From the NCBI RefSeq assembly GCF_001279525.1, contig NZ_LGDY01000103.1:1-64000 (forward strand): a stretch of 64,000 bases of DNA, given 5' to 3'. The position numbers and the translations under genes are program-made. The stretch comes from Nocardia sp. NRRL S-836 (GTDB lineage Bacteria; Actinomycetota; Actinomycetes; Mycobacteriales; Pseudonocardiaceae). The notes beneath the pieces were generated by a model. That model was not told the DNA's origin, searched no databases, and worked only from the letters and a program-made list of their open reading frames with translations. Below are positions 42,306 through 51,967 of the stretch, piece by piece (the first letter of the stretch is position 1; each line of letters opens with the position of its first letter).

Positions 42306-44336
42306 TCAGGCGGGGGTGCCGGTGACCGAGTCGCCCGTCCTGGTCACGTGGTAGGTGACCTTCGCGCCGCTCCAGTAGTGGAACGTGAGCGTCACCCGTG
42401 CGCCGTCGCGGACGGCGGCGAAGAACTCCGCGGTCAGCGTGGTGCGGCCGTCGGTGTGGTCCGGCGCGAACGCGCGGTCGTACTCCTTGAACGGCGTCCA
42501 GTCGTGCGGACCGGCGTTGGTGCCGTCGTCGTACCGCGCCTCCATCGTGGCGAGCTGGTCGCCGCGGAACGCCGTCGGGATCGCGAACGCCGCCGTCGTG
42601 CCGGTGGCGCCCGACAGCACCGGGGTGTCGTAGGTGATCACGGTGAGCCGCCACGGCACGCCGTGCGAGAAGCGGACCGTCAGGACCGCGTTCGTGCCGT
42701 AGCCGCGTGACCCGCTCAGCCGGGTCAGCGCCGACGCGGTCAGGGTGAGCTGGTCGCCGGAGATCGTGTAGTCACGTCCGTTGGTCAGCTTGGTGCTGCC
42801 CTGGTAGAGGCCGGTGAACGAGGTGCCGTTGAGGTTGAGCGCGATCGTCCTGGCGGTGATCGGGCTCGACTTCGCGAGGAACACCTGGTCGGTGTACGCG
42901 GTGCCGGAGCGGGTCGTCCAGCTCGACCTGATCTGCGCGTACAGCTGGGGGTCGCTCCACTGGAACGACGTGCGGCCCAGGTGCTGGCCGTTGTCCCAGA
43001 GCATCGTGGTGATCTTCTTGGCCTTGGCGTAGTAGCCGAGGTGTTCGAAGAACTTGAGCTTCTCGCCCTGTTCGATGGTGCCGGTGTGGCGGTCGAACCC
43101 GAGCAGGCCGTACTCGCCGAGGACCACCGGGATGCCGCGCGCGACGAAGCTGGTGTGCACCCGGTCGAGCGTGTCGACGAGGTCCTTCTGGGCGGTGGCG
43201 TCGTAGCGCGTGCCACCCGCGACGTTCACGCTGAACGGCCAGTAGCCGTAGTAGTGCACGGTCGCGGCCAGGTTGGGGTCGCCGAACCCGCGGATCTGCT
43301 CCACCAGCGGGTCGACGTACTGCTGCTCCGACGAGGTGTGCAGGGTCGGCAGGACGAGCAGGCGGGTGGCGTTGTTGCCGCCCGACCGGCGCACGATGTC
43401 GTGGAACGACGCGTTGAGCTCGGCGTTGAGCGCGATCTCCTGCGGCTTGCCGGTGCTGCCGGTGAACTGGGGCTCGTTCCAGCTCTCGAACGTGAGCTTC
43501 GGCCCGAACTCGCCGAAGGCGCCCGCCAGCTGCGTCCAGATCCGGTTGAACCGGGTGAGCACCTGGTCGCGTTCGGCCGGCATCGCCGACATCCACTGCC
43601 ACGAGTCGTGGTGGACGTTGACCAGCACGTAGAGGTCGCGGGCCAGCGCCCAGCGCACGACCTCCTCCACGCGGGCGAGGTAGGCCGGTTCGATCGTGTG
43701 GTCCGGTGCCGGGCCCAGGTGGGCGCTCCACGTGACGGGGATGCGGATGCTCTTGAAGCCCTGCGCCTTCACGGTGTCCAGCAACGCTCCGGTGACCCGC
43801 GGGTTGCCCCACGACGTCTCGTCGGCGCCCGTCGAGTCGAGGGTGTTGCCGAGGTTCCACCCCGGTTGCATCGCCGCGGTGTGCTCCATCGCGCTGAGCG
43901 AGGCGCCGTGGACGCAGCTGACGCCGTTGAGCGAGAACGCCAGCGGCGCCGTGTTGGCGTCGGCCCAGGTGCCGGAGAAGCCGAACGTGACAGTCGCGCC
44001 GGTCGCGATGCGGGCGTTGTAGCCGGCGTCCTGGGCGACGACGGCGGTGTCGGTCTCGGTGACCCGCGCGTTCCACGCGGTGCCGGTCTGCTGGCCGGAC
44101 GGCCACTCCCAGCTCAGCTCCCAGCCGTCGACGGCGGCACCGAGGTTGGTGACGCCGACGCCGGCGGTGAACCCGCCGTCCCACTGGCTCGTGACCGAGT
44201 ACTCGACGCGGCACCCGGTCTCCGCGGCGTCGGCGGCCGTCACGGCGGTGAAGCTCGCGGCGAGTGTCGTGGCCGCGGCGACGAACGCGCCGATCCTGCG
44301 GTGGAGTGAACGTTTCCCACCGGTCGATGTGAACAT
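42306..44336 (-). CDS. Secreted GH5 endoglucanase/xyloglucanase with CBM2 and C-terminal X2/CBM46-like modules
   Basis: 676 residues. Signal peptide to about 38, CBM2 (about 40-140, GCRVEYSVTSQWDGGF), GH5 barrel about 150-470 (GWNLGNTLDSTGADETSWGNP, VNVHHDSW, acid/base Glu in FESWNEPQF, nucleophile in VVLGEYGLLG). It is followed by an X2-like beta module (about 480-570) and a CBM46-like module. This architecture is common in GH5_4 enzymes, several of which attack xyloglucan. It is the last gene of the long LacI/transporter/GH31-42-36-43 operon, 24 bp after GH43, which supports the xyloglucan reading (inference). Confidence 0.9.
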   Translation of the reverse strand: MFTSTGGKRSLHRRIGAFVAAATTLAASFTAVTAADAAETGCRVEYSVTSQWDGGFTAGVGVTNLGAAVDGWELSWEWPSGQQTGTAWNARVTETDTAVVAQDAGYNARIATGATVTFGFSGTWADANTAPLAFSLNGVSCVHGASLSAMEHTAAMQPGWNLGNTLDSTGADETSWGNPRVTGALLDTVKAQGFKSIRIPVTWSAHLGPAPDHTIEPAYLARVEEVVRWALARDLYVLVNVHHDSWQWMSAMPAERDQVLTRFNRIWTQLAGAFGEFGPKLTFESWNEPQFTGSTGKPQEIALNAELNASFHDIVRRSGGNNATRLLVLPTLHTSSEQQYVDPLVEQIRGFGDPNLAATVHYYGYWPFSVNVAGGTRYDATAQKDLVDTLDRVHTSFVARGIPVVLGEYGLLGFDRHTGTIEQGEKLKFFEHLGYYAKAKKITTMLWDNGQHLGRTSFQWSDPQLYAQIRSSWTTRSGTAYTDQVFLAKSSPITARTIALNLNGTSFTGLYQGSTKLTNGRDYTISGDQLTLTASALTRLSGSRGYGTNAVLTVRFSHGVPWRLTVITYDTPVLSGATGTTAAFAIPTAFRGDQLATMEARYDDGTNAGPHDWTPFKEYDRAFAPDHTDGRTTLTAEFFAAVRDGARVTLTFHYWSGAKVTYHVTRTGDSVTGTPA

Positions 44337-44360
44337 GAAGCGCCCCGCAATCGTCGTTGA

Positions 44361-45839
44361 TCAGTCGAGCGGCTCGTGGTCGATCCAGTCGAAGTGGACG
44401 GTGCCGGTGGCGGCGTACGCGCCGATGACCCGTCCGGTGAAGCCACCGGCCACCTCGGTGGAGAGGTACCGGCCGTCGAGCGCGGCGAGCACGGTGAGCG
44501 TGCCGTCGGACGCCTCGACGCCGAAGGAGACGGTGTCCGGGCCGGACCGCGCGTCGCGCAGCTCCCGTGCCCGGTCCACCCGCACGTGCAGCACCAGCGG
44601 CCCGGCGGGCACCGCGCGGGCGGCCACGACCGTCCGCAGTGGACCGATGCGGGCCAGCACCCGCACCTCGCCGGAGCCGGCCTCGATCTCGTAGTGGTGT
44701 TCCTCGTCCAGCCGCACGGCCAGCCCGCCGCTGCCGGCCGCGGCGTCGACCAGGGCGCGGACGCGGCACGACCGGTGCTGCTGGCGCCGGCCGACGAACA
44801 CGACGGTGGGGTCGTCCAGACCGGCCCCGCGCGCGTGCAACGTCAGCCAGCCGGGGCGTTCCCGCGTGGTGCAGTGCTGCTCGGAGCGGTCGCGCACGGA
44901 GATCCAGCACGGCCGCAGCACGCCGTCGTCGAAGTCGTCCCTGCCCGGCTCGGCCGGTCCGGGGTGAAGGGGCCACGGGGGCGTCGCGCCCACCGGTCCG
45001 GCCACCGGCCAGCCGTCGACCCAGCTGACCGGCGCCAGGAACGTCTCACGGCCCAGCACGTGCCAGCCGGGGGTGCCGCCGCCGGGCCGCACGCCGAGCA
45101 GCACCAGCCACCACGACCCGTCCGGCCCCGGCACCAGGTCGGCGTGGCCGGTGTTCTGGACGGGCTCGTCGGTGCCGCGGTGGGACAGGACGGGGTTGGC
45201 CGGGCACGGCTCGAACGGGCCCTGCGGCGACCGGCCGCGCGCGATCGACACGCCGTGGCCGCGTTCGGTGCCGCCCTCGGCGATCAGCAGGTACCAGTGG
45301 TCGCCGATCCGGTAGAGGTGCGGTGCCTCCGGGGCCTTGGCACCCGGTGTGCCGGACCAGAGCTCGCGCGCCTCGCCGAACGTCTCGCCGGTGCTCGGGT
45401 CGACGCGGTACTGCCCGACGCCGGCGACCGTGCACCAGCAGGTGCCGTCGTCGTCCCAGGCCAGGTCGGGGTCGATGCCACCGACGCCTGGCAACCGGAC
45501 CGGGTCCGACCACGGGCCCGCCGGGTCGGTGGCGGTGAACACCATGGTGCCGCCGCCGTGGCTGACGCTGGTGACGATCAGCCAGAACCGGCCGTCGTGG
45601 TGGCGCAGCGTCGGTGCGTAGATCCCGGCGGAGGACGGTGTCTCCGGGGTCAGCAGCAGCTGGCTCGTGCGGTCGAGCGCGTTGCCGATCTGCGTCCAGT
45701 GCACGAGGTCGCGGCTGTGGAAGACCGGAATGCCGGGGAAGTACTCGAAACTGGAGCACACCAGGTAGTAGTCCTCCCCCACCCGGCACACGCTCGGGTC
45801 GGGGTGCATGCCCGCGATCACGGGCTCGGCGGCGCTCAC
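44361..45839 (-). CDS. Cytoplasmic GH43 beta-xylosidase/alpha-L-arabinofuranosidase
   Basis: 492 residues, no signal peptide. Catalytic triad sites: PVIAGMHPDPSVCRVGEDYYLV (Asp base), GGIDPDLAWDDDG (pKa-modulating Asp), AKAPEAPHLYRIGDHWYLL (Glu acid). The C-terminal beta-sandwich (about 310-492) is that of GH43 xylosidases. GTG at 45839 in a GTGA overlap with GH36. In this operon it probably trims arabinose or xylose from imported oligosaccharides. Confidence 0.9.
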   Translation of the reverse strand: MSAAEPVIAGMHPDPSVCRVGEDYYLVCSSFEYFPGIPVFHSRDLVHWTQIGNALDRTSQLLLTPETPSSAGIYAPTLRHHDGRFWLIVTSVSHGGGTMVFTATDPAGPWSDPVRLPGVGGIDPDLAWDDDGTCWCTVAGVGQYRVDPSTGETFGEARELWSGTPGAKAPEAPHLYRIGDHWYLLIAEGGTERGHGVSIARGRSPQGPFEPCPANPVLSHRGTDEPVQNTGHADLVPGPDGSWWLVLLGVRPGGGTPGWHVLGRETFLAPVSWVDGWPVAGPVGATPPWPLHPGPAEPGRDDFDDGVLRPCWISVRDRSEQHCTTRERPGWLTLHARGAGLDDPTVVFVGRRQQHRSCRVRALVDAAAGSGGLAVRLDEEHHYEIEAGSGEVRVLARIGPLRTVVAARAVPAGPLVLHVRVDRARELRDARSGPDTVSFGVEASDGTLTVLAALDGRYLSTEVAGGFTGRVIGAYAATGTVHFDWIDHEPLD

Positions 45840-47887
45840 CCGTCACTCCCGCGGTTCGAGAGGCGGTACAGCACGGCGGACGGCGCCGACGGCAGCGTCA
45901 CCACGAGCTCCGCGGTGTCCGGCTCCCACCGCGCCTCCACCGCGCCGCCCGCCGGGTAGAGCCGTTCGACGTCCACATCGGACAGTCGTGGCAACGGCAG
46001 CGTCACCGCGTCCGGGCCACCGGGCCGGCGCCAGACGGTCAGGTAGGTGGTGGACGGGGTGCTGAGCGCGAGCGCCAGCCACGGGTCGTCCCAGCCGGGC
46101 AGGCCGAGCGGCCAGGAGGGCACCGCCACCGGCAGGTCGGCGCGGATCTCCCTGTACACGGCCAAGGCCTCGTGGACGAGCGCCCGCGCGTCCGGAGCCA
46201 GGTCCGCGATCTTCCCGGACAGGTGGATCCGGCCGAGCAGCGCGCTCGCCATGGTGAACGCGACCTCGTCGAGCGTGTCCTCCGGCTGCGGGTAGGCCCA
46301 GACCGCGCCCTGCTCCGGTGTGACGGCGGCGGGTGCGGCGGCCGCGATGGGCGCGTAGCGGTCCAGGTTCTGCTGGTCGCTGGTCGACTGGAGCTGCGTC
46401 CGGGACAGCAGCGCGTGGTCCATCCGCATGCCACCGGACGCGCAGTTCTCCAGCACCAGGTGCGGGTGGCGGTCCAGCACGCCGTCGAGCCAGTCGAGGT
46501 GGGCGCGGTTGTGGCCGAGCAGGCCGTCGGCGGGGCTCTCCGCGGGCTCGGCGCTCGTGCCGGAGCCGGGGTTGATGTTGTGGTCCAGCTTCAGGTAGCC
46601 CACACCCCACTGCCCCACCAGCCGGTCCACCACCGCGTCCAGGTGGGCGCGTGCGGCCGGGTGGCGCAGGTCGAGGTGGTGGCGGCCGCTGTCGCTGACC
46701 CGCACACCGGCGCGGCGGAAGAACGCCTCGTCCGGCAGGGTCCGCGCGAGCGGGCTGCGCACGCCGATGACCTCGGGCTCCAGCCACAGGCCGGGGACCA
46801 TGCCGCGGTCCCGGATGCGGTCCAGCACCTCCCGCAGGCCACCGGGGAAGCGGGTGCGGGACGCCTCCCACGCACCGACGCTGTCCCACCAGCTCTCGGC
46901 CTCCTCGGCGTACCAGCCCGCGTCGATGACGAAGTACTCGGCGCCCGCCTCGGCGGCGGCGTCGACCAGCGGCAGCAGCTTGGCCGTGGTCGGGTCGCCC
47001 ATCAGGCAGTTCATGTAGTCGTTGAAGACGACCGGCAGGTGCTCGTGGTCGGGGTGCGGCCTGCGGCTCGCGCGGCGGTAGCGGGTCAGCGCGGCGAACG
47101 CGTCGTCCGGGCCGTCCGTGCCGCAGGCCAGTGCGACGGGCACGGTGCGGAACTCGGCACCGGGGACCAGCACGCGGTGCCAGCCGTGGTCGTGGTCCTG
47201 CGGCCCGGACAGCGCCACGTACCCGGCGCCGTCCTGCTCACCGCACTCCCAGCGCCAGCCGCCGCCGTTGTGCTCGACCTGCCACACCCACGCCCGGCCG
47301 GTCGCGTGGTCCGTGAGGCCGCCCATCGGCAGGTGCCCGCAGCTGGACCAGACACCCTGTCCGGCAACGATGTGTGCGCCCTTGTGGCGGAAGTCGGGGT
47401 GCCGTCCGTTGCGGTCGGGTACCCGCACGCGCAGCGGTTCCCGCCGCCACCGGCACTCCGCGAGCCAGTCGTTCTCGGCCCGCAGCACGTCGGAGGTGGT
47501 CGGGTCGCCGAGCCCGCCCGTGACGAGGGACGTGACCGACTCCAGCCGCAGCGGCGCACTGCCCTCGTTGCGCACGAGGACCTCGCTGCGCACAACGGGA
47601 ACACCGTCCGGGGAACGGTAGGTCAGCTCGGCGGCCAGCCCGCTCTGCTCGTCGTGCAGCTCGACCACGAGCAGGTGCCAGTCCTGTTCGGACAGTGTGC
47701 GGTGGCCGCGGTACCGCAACCGGCTGCCGATGGCGGTGTCGACCAGCAGGTTGCTCGACCAGGTGCGGCCGTGGTTCGCGGCCGTGGCCTCCACCAGCGG
47801 CAACGAGCTGCCCGCGTGGTGCACCCGGCCCTCGGTGACGTGGAGCTCCCACGTCAGTGCGTCGTGGCCCCAGCGGATCGTGGTCAC
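45836..47887 (-). CDS. GH36 alpha-galactosidase
   Basis: 683 residues, cytoplasmic. N-terminal beta-supersandwich, then the barrel with VVFNDYMNCLMGDPTT, FVIDAGWY, GLWLEPEVIG, nucleophile Asp in GYLKLDHNINPG, ENCASGGMRMD and acid/base Asp in QSTSDQQNL. The GTG at 47887 overlaps the GH42 stop (GTGA). Within the operon it would remove alpha-linked galactose, which is not a standard xyloglucan side group, so galactomannan fragments or an L-sugar analogue are possible substrates. Confidence 0.93.
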   Translation of the reverse strand: MTTIRWGHDALTWELHVTEGRVHHAGSSLPLVEATAANHGRTWSSNLLVDTAIGSRLRYRGHRTLSEQDWHLLVVELHDEQSGLAAELTYRSPDGVPVVRSEVLVRNEGSAPLRLESVTSLVTGGLGDPTTSDVLRAENDWLAECRWRREPLRVRVPDRNGRHPDFRHKGAHIVAGQGVWSSCGHLPMGGLTDHATGRAWVWQVEHNGGGWRWECGEQDGAGYVALSGPQDHDHGWHRVLVPGAEFRTVPVALACGTDGPDDAFAALTRYRRASRRPHPDHEHLPVVFNDYMNCLMGDPTTAKLLPLVDAAAEAGAEYFVIDAGWYAEEAESWWDSVGAWEASRTRFPGGLREVLDRIRDRGMVPGLWLEPEVIGVRSPLARTLPDEAFFRRAGVRVSDSGRHHLDLRHPAARAHLDAVVDRLVGQWGVGYLKLDHNINPGSGTSAEPAESPADGLLGHNRAHLDWLDGVLDRHPHLVLENCASGGMRMDHALLSRTQLQSTSDQQNLDRYAPIAAAAPAAVTPEQGAVWAYPQPEDTLDEVAFTMASALLGRIHLSGKIADLAPDARALVHEALAVYREIRADLPVAVPSWPLGLPGWDDPWLALALSTPSTTYLTVWRRPGGPDAVTLPLPRLSDVDVERLYPAGGAVEARWEPDTAELVVTLPSAPSAVLYRLSNRGSDG

Positions 47888-49878
47888 AGCGACGTTCCTC
47901 CGTTCAGCACCGCGCATCCGCCCGGTGGCAGCCCCGCCACCGGTCCATCCGTGAGCAGGTCGTGGGCCGGCGTCGGCAGTTGCACGGGTTCGGTGCGGTG
48001 GTTGAGCACGAAGTGCCAGCGCCGGCCGTCCGCCGCCACGCGGGTCACGGCCTCGGTGCCGGGTGGGAGACCGGGCAGCACCGGGCCGACGCCGACCGTG
48101 TCGAGCAGCCGGGCGACCAGCGCCGTGTAGTCCGCGTCGTCGAGGCGGGTGGACAGGTACCAGCCGTGGCCGGCGCCGAAGTCGTGACGGGTGATCGCGG
48201 GCGAACCGGCGAGCATGCCATCGGTGTAGGCGGCGACCGTCTCGGCACCCTGTGGCCGCACGGACTCGCTCCAGACCGTGCCGTGCGAGCCGTCGGAGAG
48301 CGTGATCCGCTCCCCGTGCCGCAACGGCCGGTACTCCTCGACCCGGATGCCGAGCGCCTCCCGCAGCGGTGCGGCCGGGTAGCCGCCGAGCCGGGCCTGC
48401 GCACGGTCGTCCACGACCCCGCTGAAGTGCTGGACGAGCACGGTGCCGCCGTCCGCGACGTAGCGCCGCAGGTTCTCCGCCCCCGCGTCGGAGAGCAGGT
48501 ACAGCGCGGGTGCGAGCACCAGCCGGTAGCGGCCCAGGTCCGCCTCGGGGTGCGCGAAGTCCGCGACCACGCCGGCGTCCCACACCGCGCGGTGGGCGTT
48601 GCGCAGCGCCGAGTGGTAGTCGAGCTCGGACGAGGGCAGGCCGTCCGAGCTGAGCCCCCACCACGCGTCGGAGTCGTGCAGCACGGCCACCTCCGCCGTG
48701 ACCACCGACCCCGCCAGCGCGGCGAGGCGGGCCACCGCCGCTCCCGTCGCCGCGACCTCGCGGAAGACGCGGCTGTCCGGCCCGGCGTGCGGGACCATCG
48801 CCGAGTGCCACTGCTCGGCGCCCGCCTTCGACTGGCGCCACTGGAAGAACAGCGCGCCCTCCGAGCCGCGGGCGATGTGGGCGAGCGAGTGCCGCAGGAT
48901 CTCGCCGGGTTCCTTGGCCAGCGTCCGGCCTCGGTCGTAGACCGTGCTCGTGCCCTGCTCCATCAGCAGCCACGGCCGACCGCCCGCGAACGAGCGGGCC
49001 CGGTCGGCGGCGAACGCGGCGTCGGCGGCGGCGCTGCGTCCCGGCCGGTCCGGGTAGTGGTCGATCGCGACGACGTCGACCTCGCGGCCGAGCTTCCACA
49101 GGTCGACGTTCTGGTAGCCGGGCATCATCAGGTTGGTCGTCACCGGCCGGTCGCTGTGCGCGCGGATCGCGTCGCGCTGCTCGCGGTAGGCGGCCACCAC
49201 CTCGTCGGAGAAGAACCGGCTGAAGTCCAGCGTGTGGCCGGGGTTGCGGTGCCACTGGGTGGCGCGCGGTGGCAGCACCTGTTCCCAGCTGCCGTAGCGC
49301 TGGCTCCAGAACGCGGTGCCCCACGACTCGTTCAGCGCGTCGAGCGTGCCGTACCGGTCGCGCAGCCACATCCGGAACGCGGCGGCGGTGTGCTCGCAAT
49401 AGCACAACGTCGCGTACTCGTTGTGCACGTGCCACAACGCCAGCGCCGGGTGGTCGCCGTAGCGCTCCGCGAGCGCGGCGGCGATGCGCCGGGCGGCGGC
49501 GCGGTAGGCGGGAGCGGTGAGGCAGTAGGTGTCGCGGCTGCCGTGGACCAGCCGGGCGCCCTCGGCGGTGACGGGCAGCGCGTCCGGGTGCGCCAGCGTG
49601 AACCACGGTGGCGGCGAGGCGGTCGGCGTGGCCAGGTCGACCGCGACACCGTTGGCGTGCAACCGGTCCAGGTGCGCGTCGAGCCACCCGAAGTCGTAGC
49701 GGCCCTCCTCCGGCTCCAGCAGCGCCCAGGAGAACACGCCGACCGTGGCCAGGTTGACTCCGGCCACGCGCATCAGCTCGTCGTCCTCCTCCCACACCTG
49801 CTCGTCCCACTGCTCGGGGTTGTGGTCACCGCCGAACGCGAGCCCGCCCAGCCGGTCGGTCAGCCGCCGGGCCGTCAC
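47884..49878 (-). CDS. GH42 beta-galactosidase
   Basis: 664 residues, cytoplasmic. GGDHNPEQWDEQVWEEDDELM opens the family; acid/base Glu in WHVHNEYATLCYC with nearby Cys residues of the zinc site; nucleophile Glu in WLLMEQGTSTV; a trimerisation domain (VLHDSDAWWGLSSDG) and a C-terminal beta domain. The GTG at 49878 overlaps the GH31 stop (GTGA). In xyloglucan breakdown it would strip the beta-galactosyl cap from L side chains before the alpha-xylosidase acts. Confidence 0.94.
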   Translation of the reverse strand: MTARRLTDRLGGLAFGGDHNPEQWDEQVWEEDDELMRVAGVNLATVGVFSWALLEPEEGRYDFGWLDAHLDRLHANGVAVDLATPTASPPPWFTLAHPDALPVTAEGARLVHGSRDTYCLTAPAYRAAARRIAAALAERYGDHPALALWHVHNEYATLCYCEHTAAAFRMWLRDRYGTLDALNESWGTAFWSQRYGSWEQVLPPRATQWHRNPGHTLDFSRFFSDEVVAAYREQRDAIRAHSDRPVTTNLMMPGYQNVDLWKLGREVDVVAIDHYPDRPGRSAAADAAFAADRARSFAGGRPWLLMEQGTSTVYDRGRTLAKEPGEILRHSLAHIARGSEGALFFQWRQSKAGAEQWHSAMVPHAGPDSRVFREVAATGAAVARLAALAGSVVTAEVAVLHDSDAWWGLSSDGLPSSELDYHSALRNAHRAVWDAGVVADFAHPEADLGRYRLVLAPALYLLSDAGAENLRRYVADGGTVLVQHFSGVVDDRAQARLGGYPAAPLREALGIRVEEYRPLRHGERITLSDGSHGTVWSESVRPQGAETVAAYTDGMLAGSPAITRHDFGAGHGWYLSTRLDDADYTALVARLLDTVGVGPVLPGLPPGTEAVTRVAADGRRWHFVLNHRTEPVQLPTPAHDLLTDGPVAGLPPGGCAVLNGGTSL

Positions 49879-51914
49879 GCGCCCTCCTCGCGCACGGGCA
49901 GGCTGGCGCCGTCGCGCAGGAACAGCGGGATGCGCTCGATCGGCGCCGCGGCGACGACCGTCCGCCCGCCCTCGTGCTCCTCGCCGGTCCACACGTCGGT
50001 CCACCGCGCCCCGGCGGGCAGGTGGACCTCGCGTTCCCGCGCGCCCGCCTCGGTGATCGGCGCGACCAGCAGGTCGGGGCCGAGCAGGAACGCGTCCTCG
50101 ACCCGCCACGCCGCCGGGTCGCCGGGGAACTCCAGGAACACCGGCCGCATCGGCGGCACACCGGTCCGCGACGCCGTGCGCATCTGCTCCATCACATAGG
50201 GGCGCAGGCGTTCCCGCAGCCGCAGGTGCGCGGCCAAGACCTCGTAGGCCTCCTCGCCGTAGGACCAGACCTCGTTGGGCAGGCCGGTCATCGCGGGTTC
50301 CAGCACCTGCTCGTCGCCGCGGAAGCCGTGCAGCCGGAACAGCGGGCAGAAGGTGCCGTACTGGAACCAGCGCACGAGCACCTCGCGGTAGGCGGGGTCG
50401 TCCGGGTCGCCGCCGTGGAAGCCGCCGATGTCCGTGGTCCACCACGGGATGCCCGACAGCATCACGTTCAGGCCCGCCTTGATCTGCGCGCGCAGCGTGG
50501 CGAAGTCCGTGCCGATGTCGCCCGACCACAGCGCGGCGCCGTAACGCTGCGCACCCGCCCAGGAGGACCGGTTGAGCGAGATGACCTCGGTCTCCCCGGC
50601 CGCGCGGAGTCCGTCGTGGACGGTGCGGGCGTTCTCGCGGGGGTAGAGGTTGCCGACCTCCAGGCCGGGACCGGCGTGGTAGCGCAGGTTGTACTGGTGG
50701 CCGGGCTTGAGCTCGGGTTCGCCCGCGTCCAGCCAGAACACCTTGATGCCGAGGTCGTGGTAACCCTGCCGGATGCGGTCCCACACGTACGCGCGGGCCT
50801 CCGGGTTGGTGGCGTCGTAGAACGCGACCTGCGCGGAGTACGCGCCGAGCCCCTTGTCCGGCCAGTCGGCGTGCGCCATCGGGCCGAACTCGGTGCCGAT
50901 GAACAGCCCCTGGTTGAGCATCGGGTGGTAGTTCTCGCTGGCCGGGCTGACCGACGGCCACACCGAGACCATCAGCTGGACACCCATCTCGTCCAGCTCG
51001 CGGACCATGGCCGCGGGATCGGGCCACTCGGCCGGGTCGAAGCGCCACTCGCCTAGGTGCGTCCAGTGGAAGAAGTCGCACACGATCACCGACAGCGGCA
51101 GCCCGCGGCGCTTGTACTCGCGCGCCACCGCCATCAGCTCGTCCTGGTTGCGGTAGCGCAGCTTGCACTGCCAGAACCCGGCCGCCCACTCCGGCAGCTC
51201 CGGCGAGTGCCCGGTCGCGTCGGCGTAGCGGCTCAGCACCTCGGCGGGCTCGCCGGCGGCGATCCAGTAGTCGATCTGGCGCGCGCTGTCGGACACCCAG
51301 CGGGTACCGGTCTCCGCGAGCTCCACCCGGCCGATGGCCGGCGAGTTCCACAGCAGGCCGTAGCCGCGGTCGGAGATCAGCACCGGGATGGTGACCTCGG
51401 CGTTGCGCTGCACCAGGTCGATGACGGCGCCCTTCTGGTCCAGCAGGCCGTGCGTGTGCTGGCCGAGGCCGTAGAGCCGTTCCCCGGGATAGGCGCGGAA
51501 GCGTTGTTCGAGGCGGTGGTGGCCGTTGCCGGTCGCGGTCGCGAGTCGCGGTCCGGGCCACCAGAAGTGCGCGGACTCCTCGGCGAGCAGCTCGGTGCCG
51601 TCCTCGGTCCGGCTGAACGTCAACCGCCCGGCCGACGCGGCCAGGTCCGGCGTCAGCGCGCCCTCGGTGCCGGCGTCGATCCGCACGGTGAGCGCGCCGT
51701 TGACGAGGGTCGCGTGGTGCTCGGCGATCTTGATCTCCACCTCACCGCCGTCCGGTGGCGTGTCGAGCAGCGCGCCGGGGAGGTCCTCGGCCAGCGGGCC
51801 CGCGGGGGTGGCCCGGACGCGCACGGCGTCACGGCCCCACGCCTCGACGCGCAGGGTCTCGCCCCTGGCCCGCCACTCGAGGGCGGTGCCGAGGTCTCGG
51901 AGGTACTTGGGCAT
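49875..51914 (-). CDS. GH31 alpha-xylosidase
   Basis: 679 residues, cytoplasmic. N-terminal beta domain, then the barrel with GFWQCKLRYRNQDELM, catalytic nucleophile Asp in KVFWLDAGEPE and acid/base Asp in ALWSGDIGTDF; PWWTTDIGGFHGG is typical of the XylS/YicI branch. The ATG at 51914 follows GAGGAG. It starts 54 bp after the LacI gene on the same strand. Alpha-xylosidase is the diagnostic activity for xyloglucan oligosaccharides and drives the pathway assignment. Confidence 0.92.
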   Translation of the reverse strand: MPKYLRDLGTALEWRARGETLRVEAWGRDAVRVRATPAGPLAEDLPGALLDTPPDGGEVEIKIAEHHATLVNGALTVRIDAGTEGALTPDLAASAGRLTFSRTEDGTELLAEESAHFWWPGPRLATATGNGHHRLEQRFRAYPGERLYGLGQHTHGLLDQKGAVIDLVQRNAEVTIPVLISDRGYGLLWNSPAIGRVELAETGTRWVSDSARQIDYWIAAGEPAEVLSRYADATGHSPELPEWAAGFWQCKLRYRNQDELMAVAREYKRRGLPLSVIVCDFFHWTHLGEWRFDPAEWPDPAAMVRELDEMGVQLMVSVWPSVSPASENYHPMLNQGLFIGTEFGPMAHADWPDKGLGAYSAQVAFYDATNPEARAYVWDRIRQGYHDLGIKVFWLDAGEPELKPGHQYNLRYHAGPGLEVGNLYPRENARTVHDGLRAAGETEVISLNRSSWAGAQRYGAALWSGDIGTDFATLRAQIKAGLNVMLSGIPWWTTDIGGFHGGDPDDPAYREVLVRWFQYGTFCPLFRLHGFRGDEQVLEPAMTGLPNEVWSYGEEAYEVLAAHLRLRERLRPYVMEQMRTASRTGVPPMRPVFLEFPGDPAAWRVEDAFLLGPDLLVAPITEAGAREREVHLPAGARWTDVWTGEEHEGGRTVVAAAPIERIPLFLRDGASLPVREEGA

Positions 51915-51967
51915 GCGGGAGCTCCTCGCGTTGGTGAGCGGTGCGGAGAGGTCGGTGCCGGGGCGGG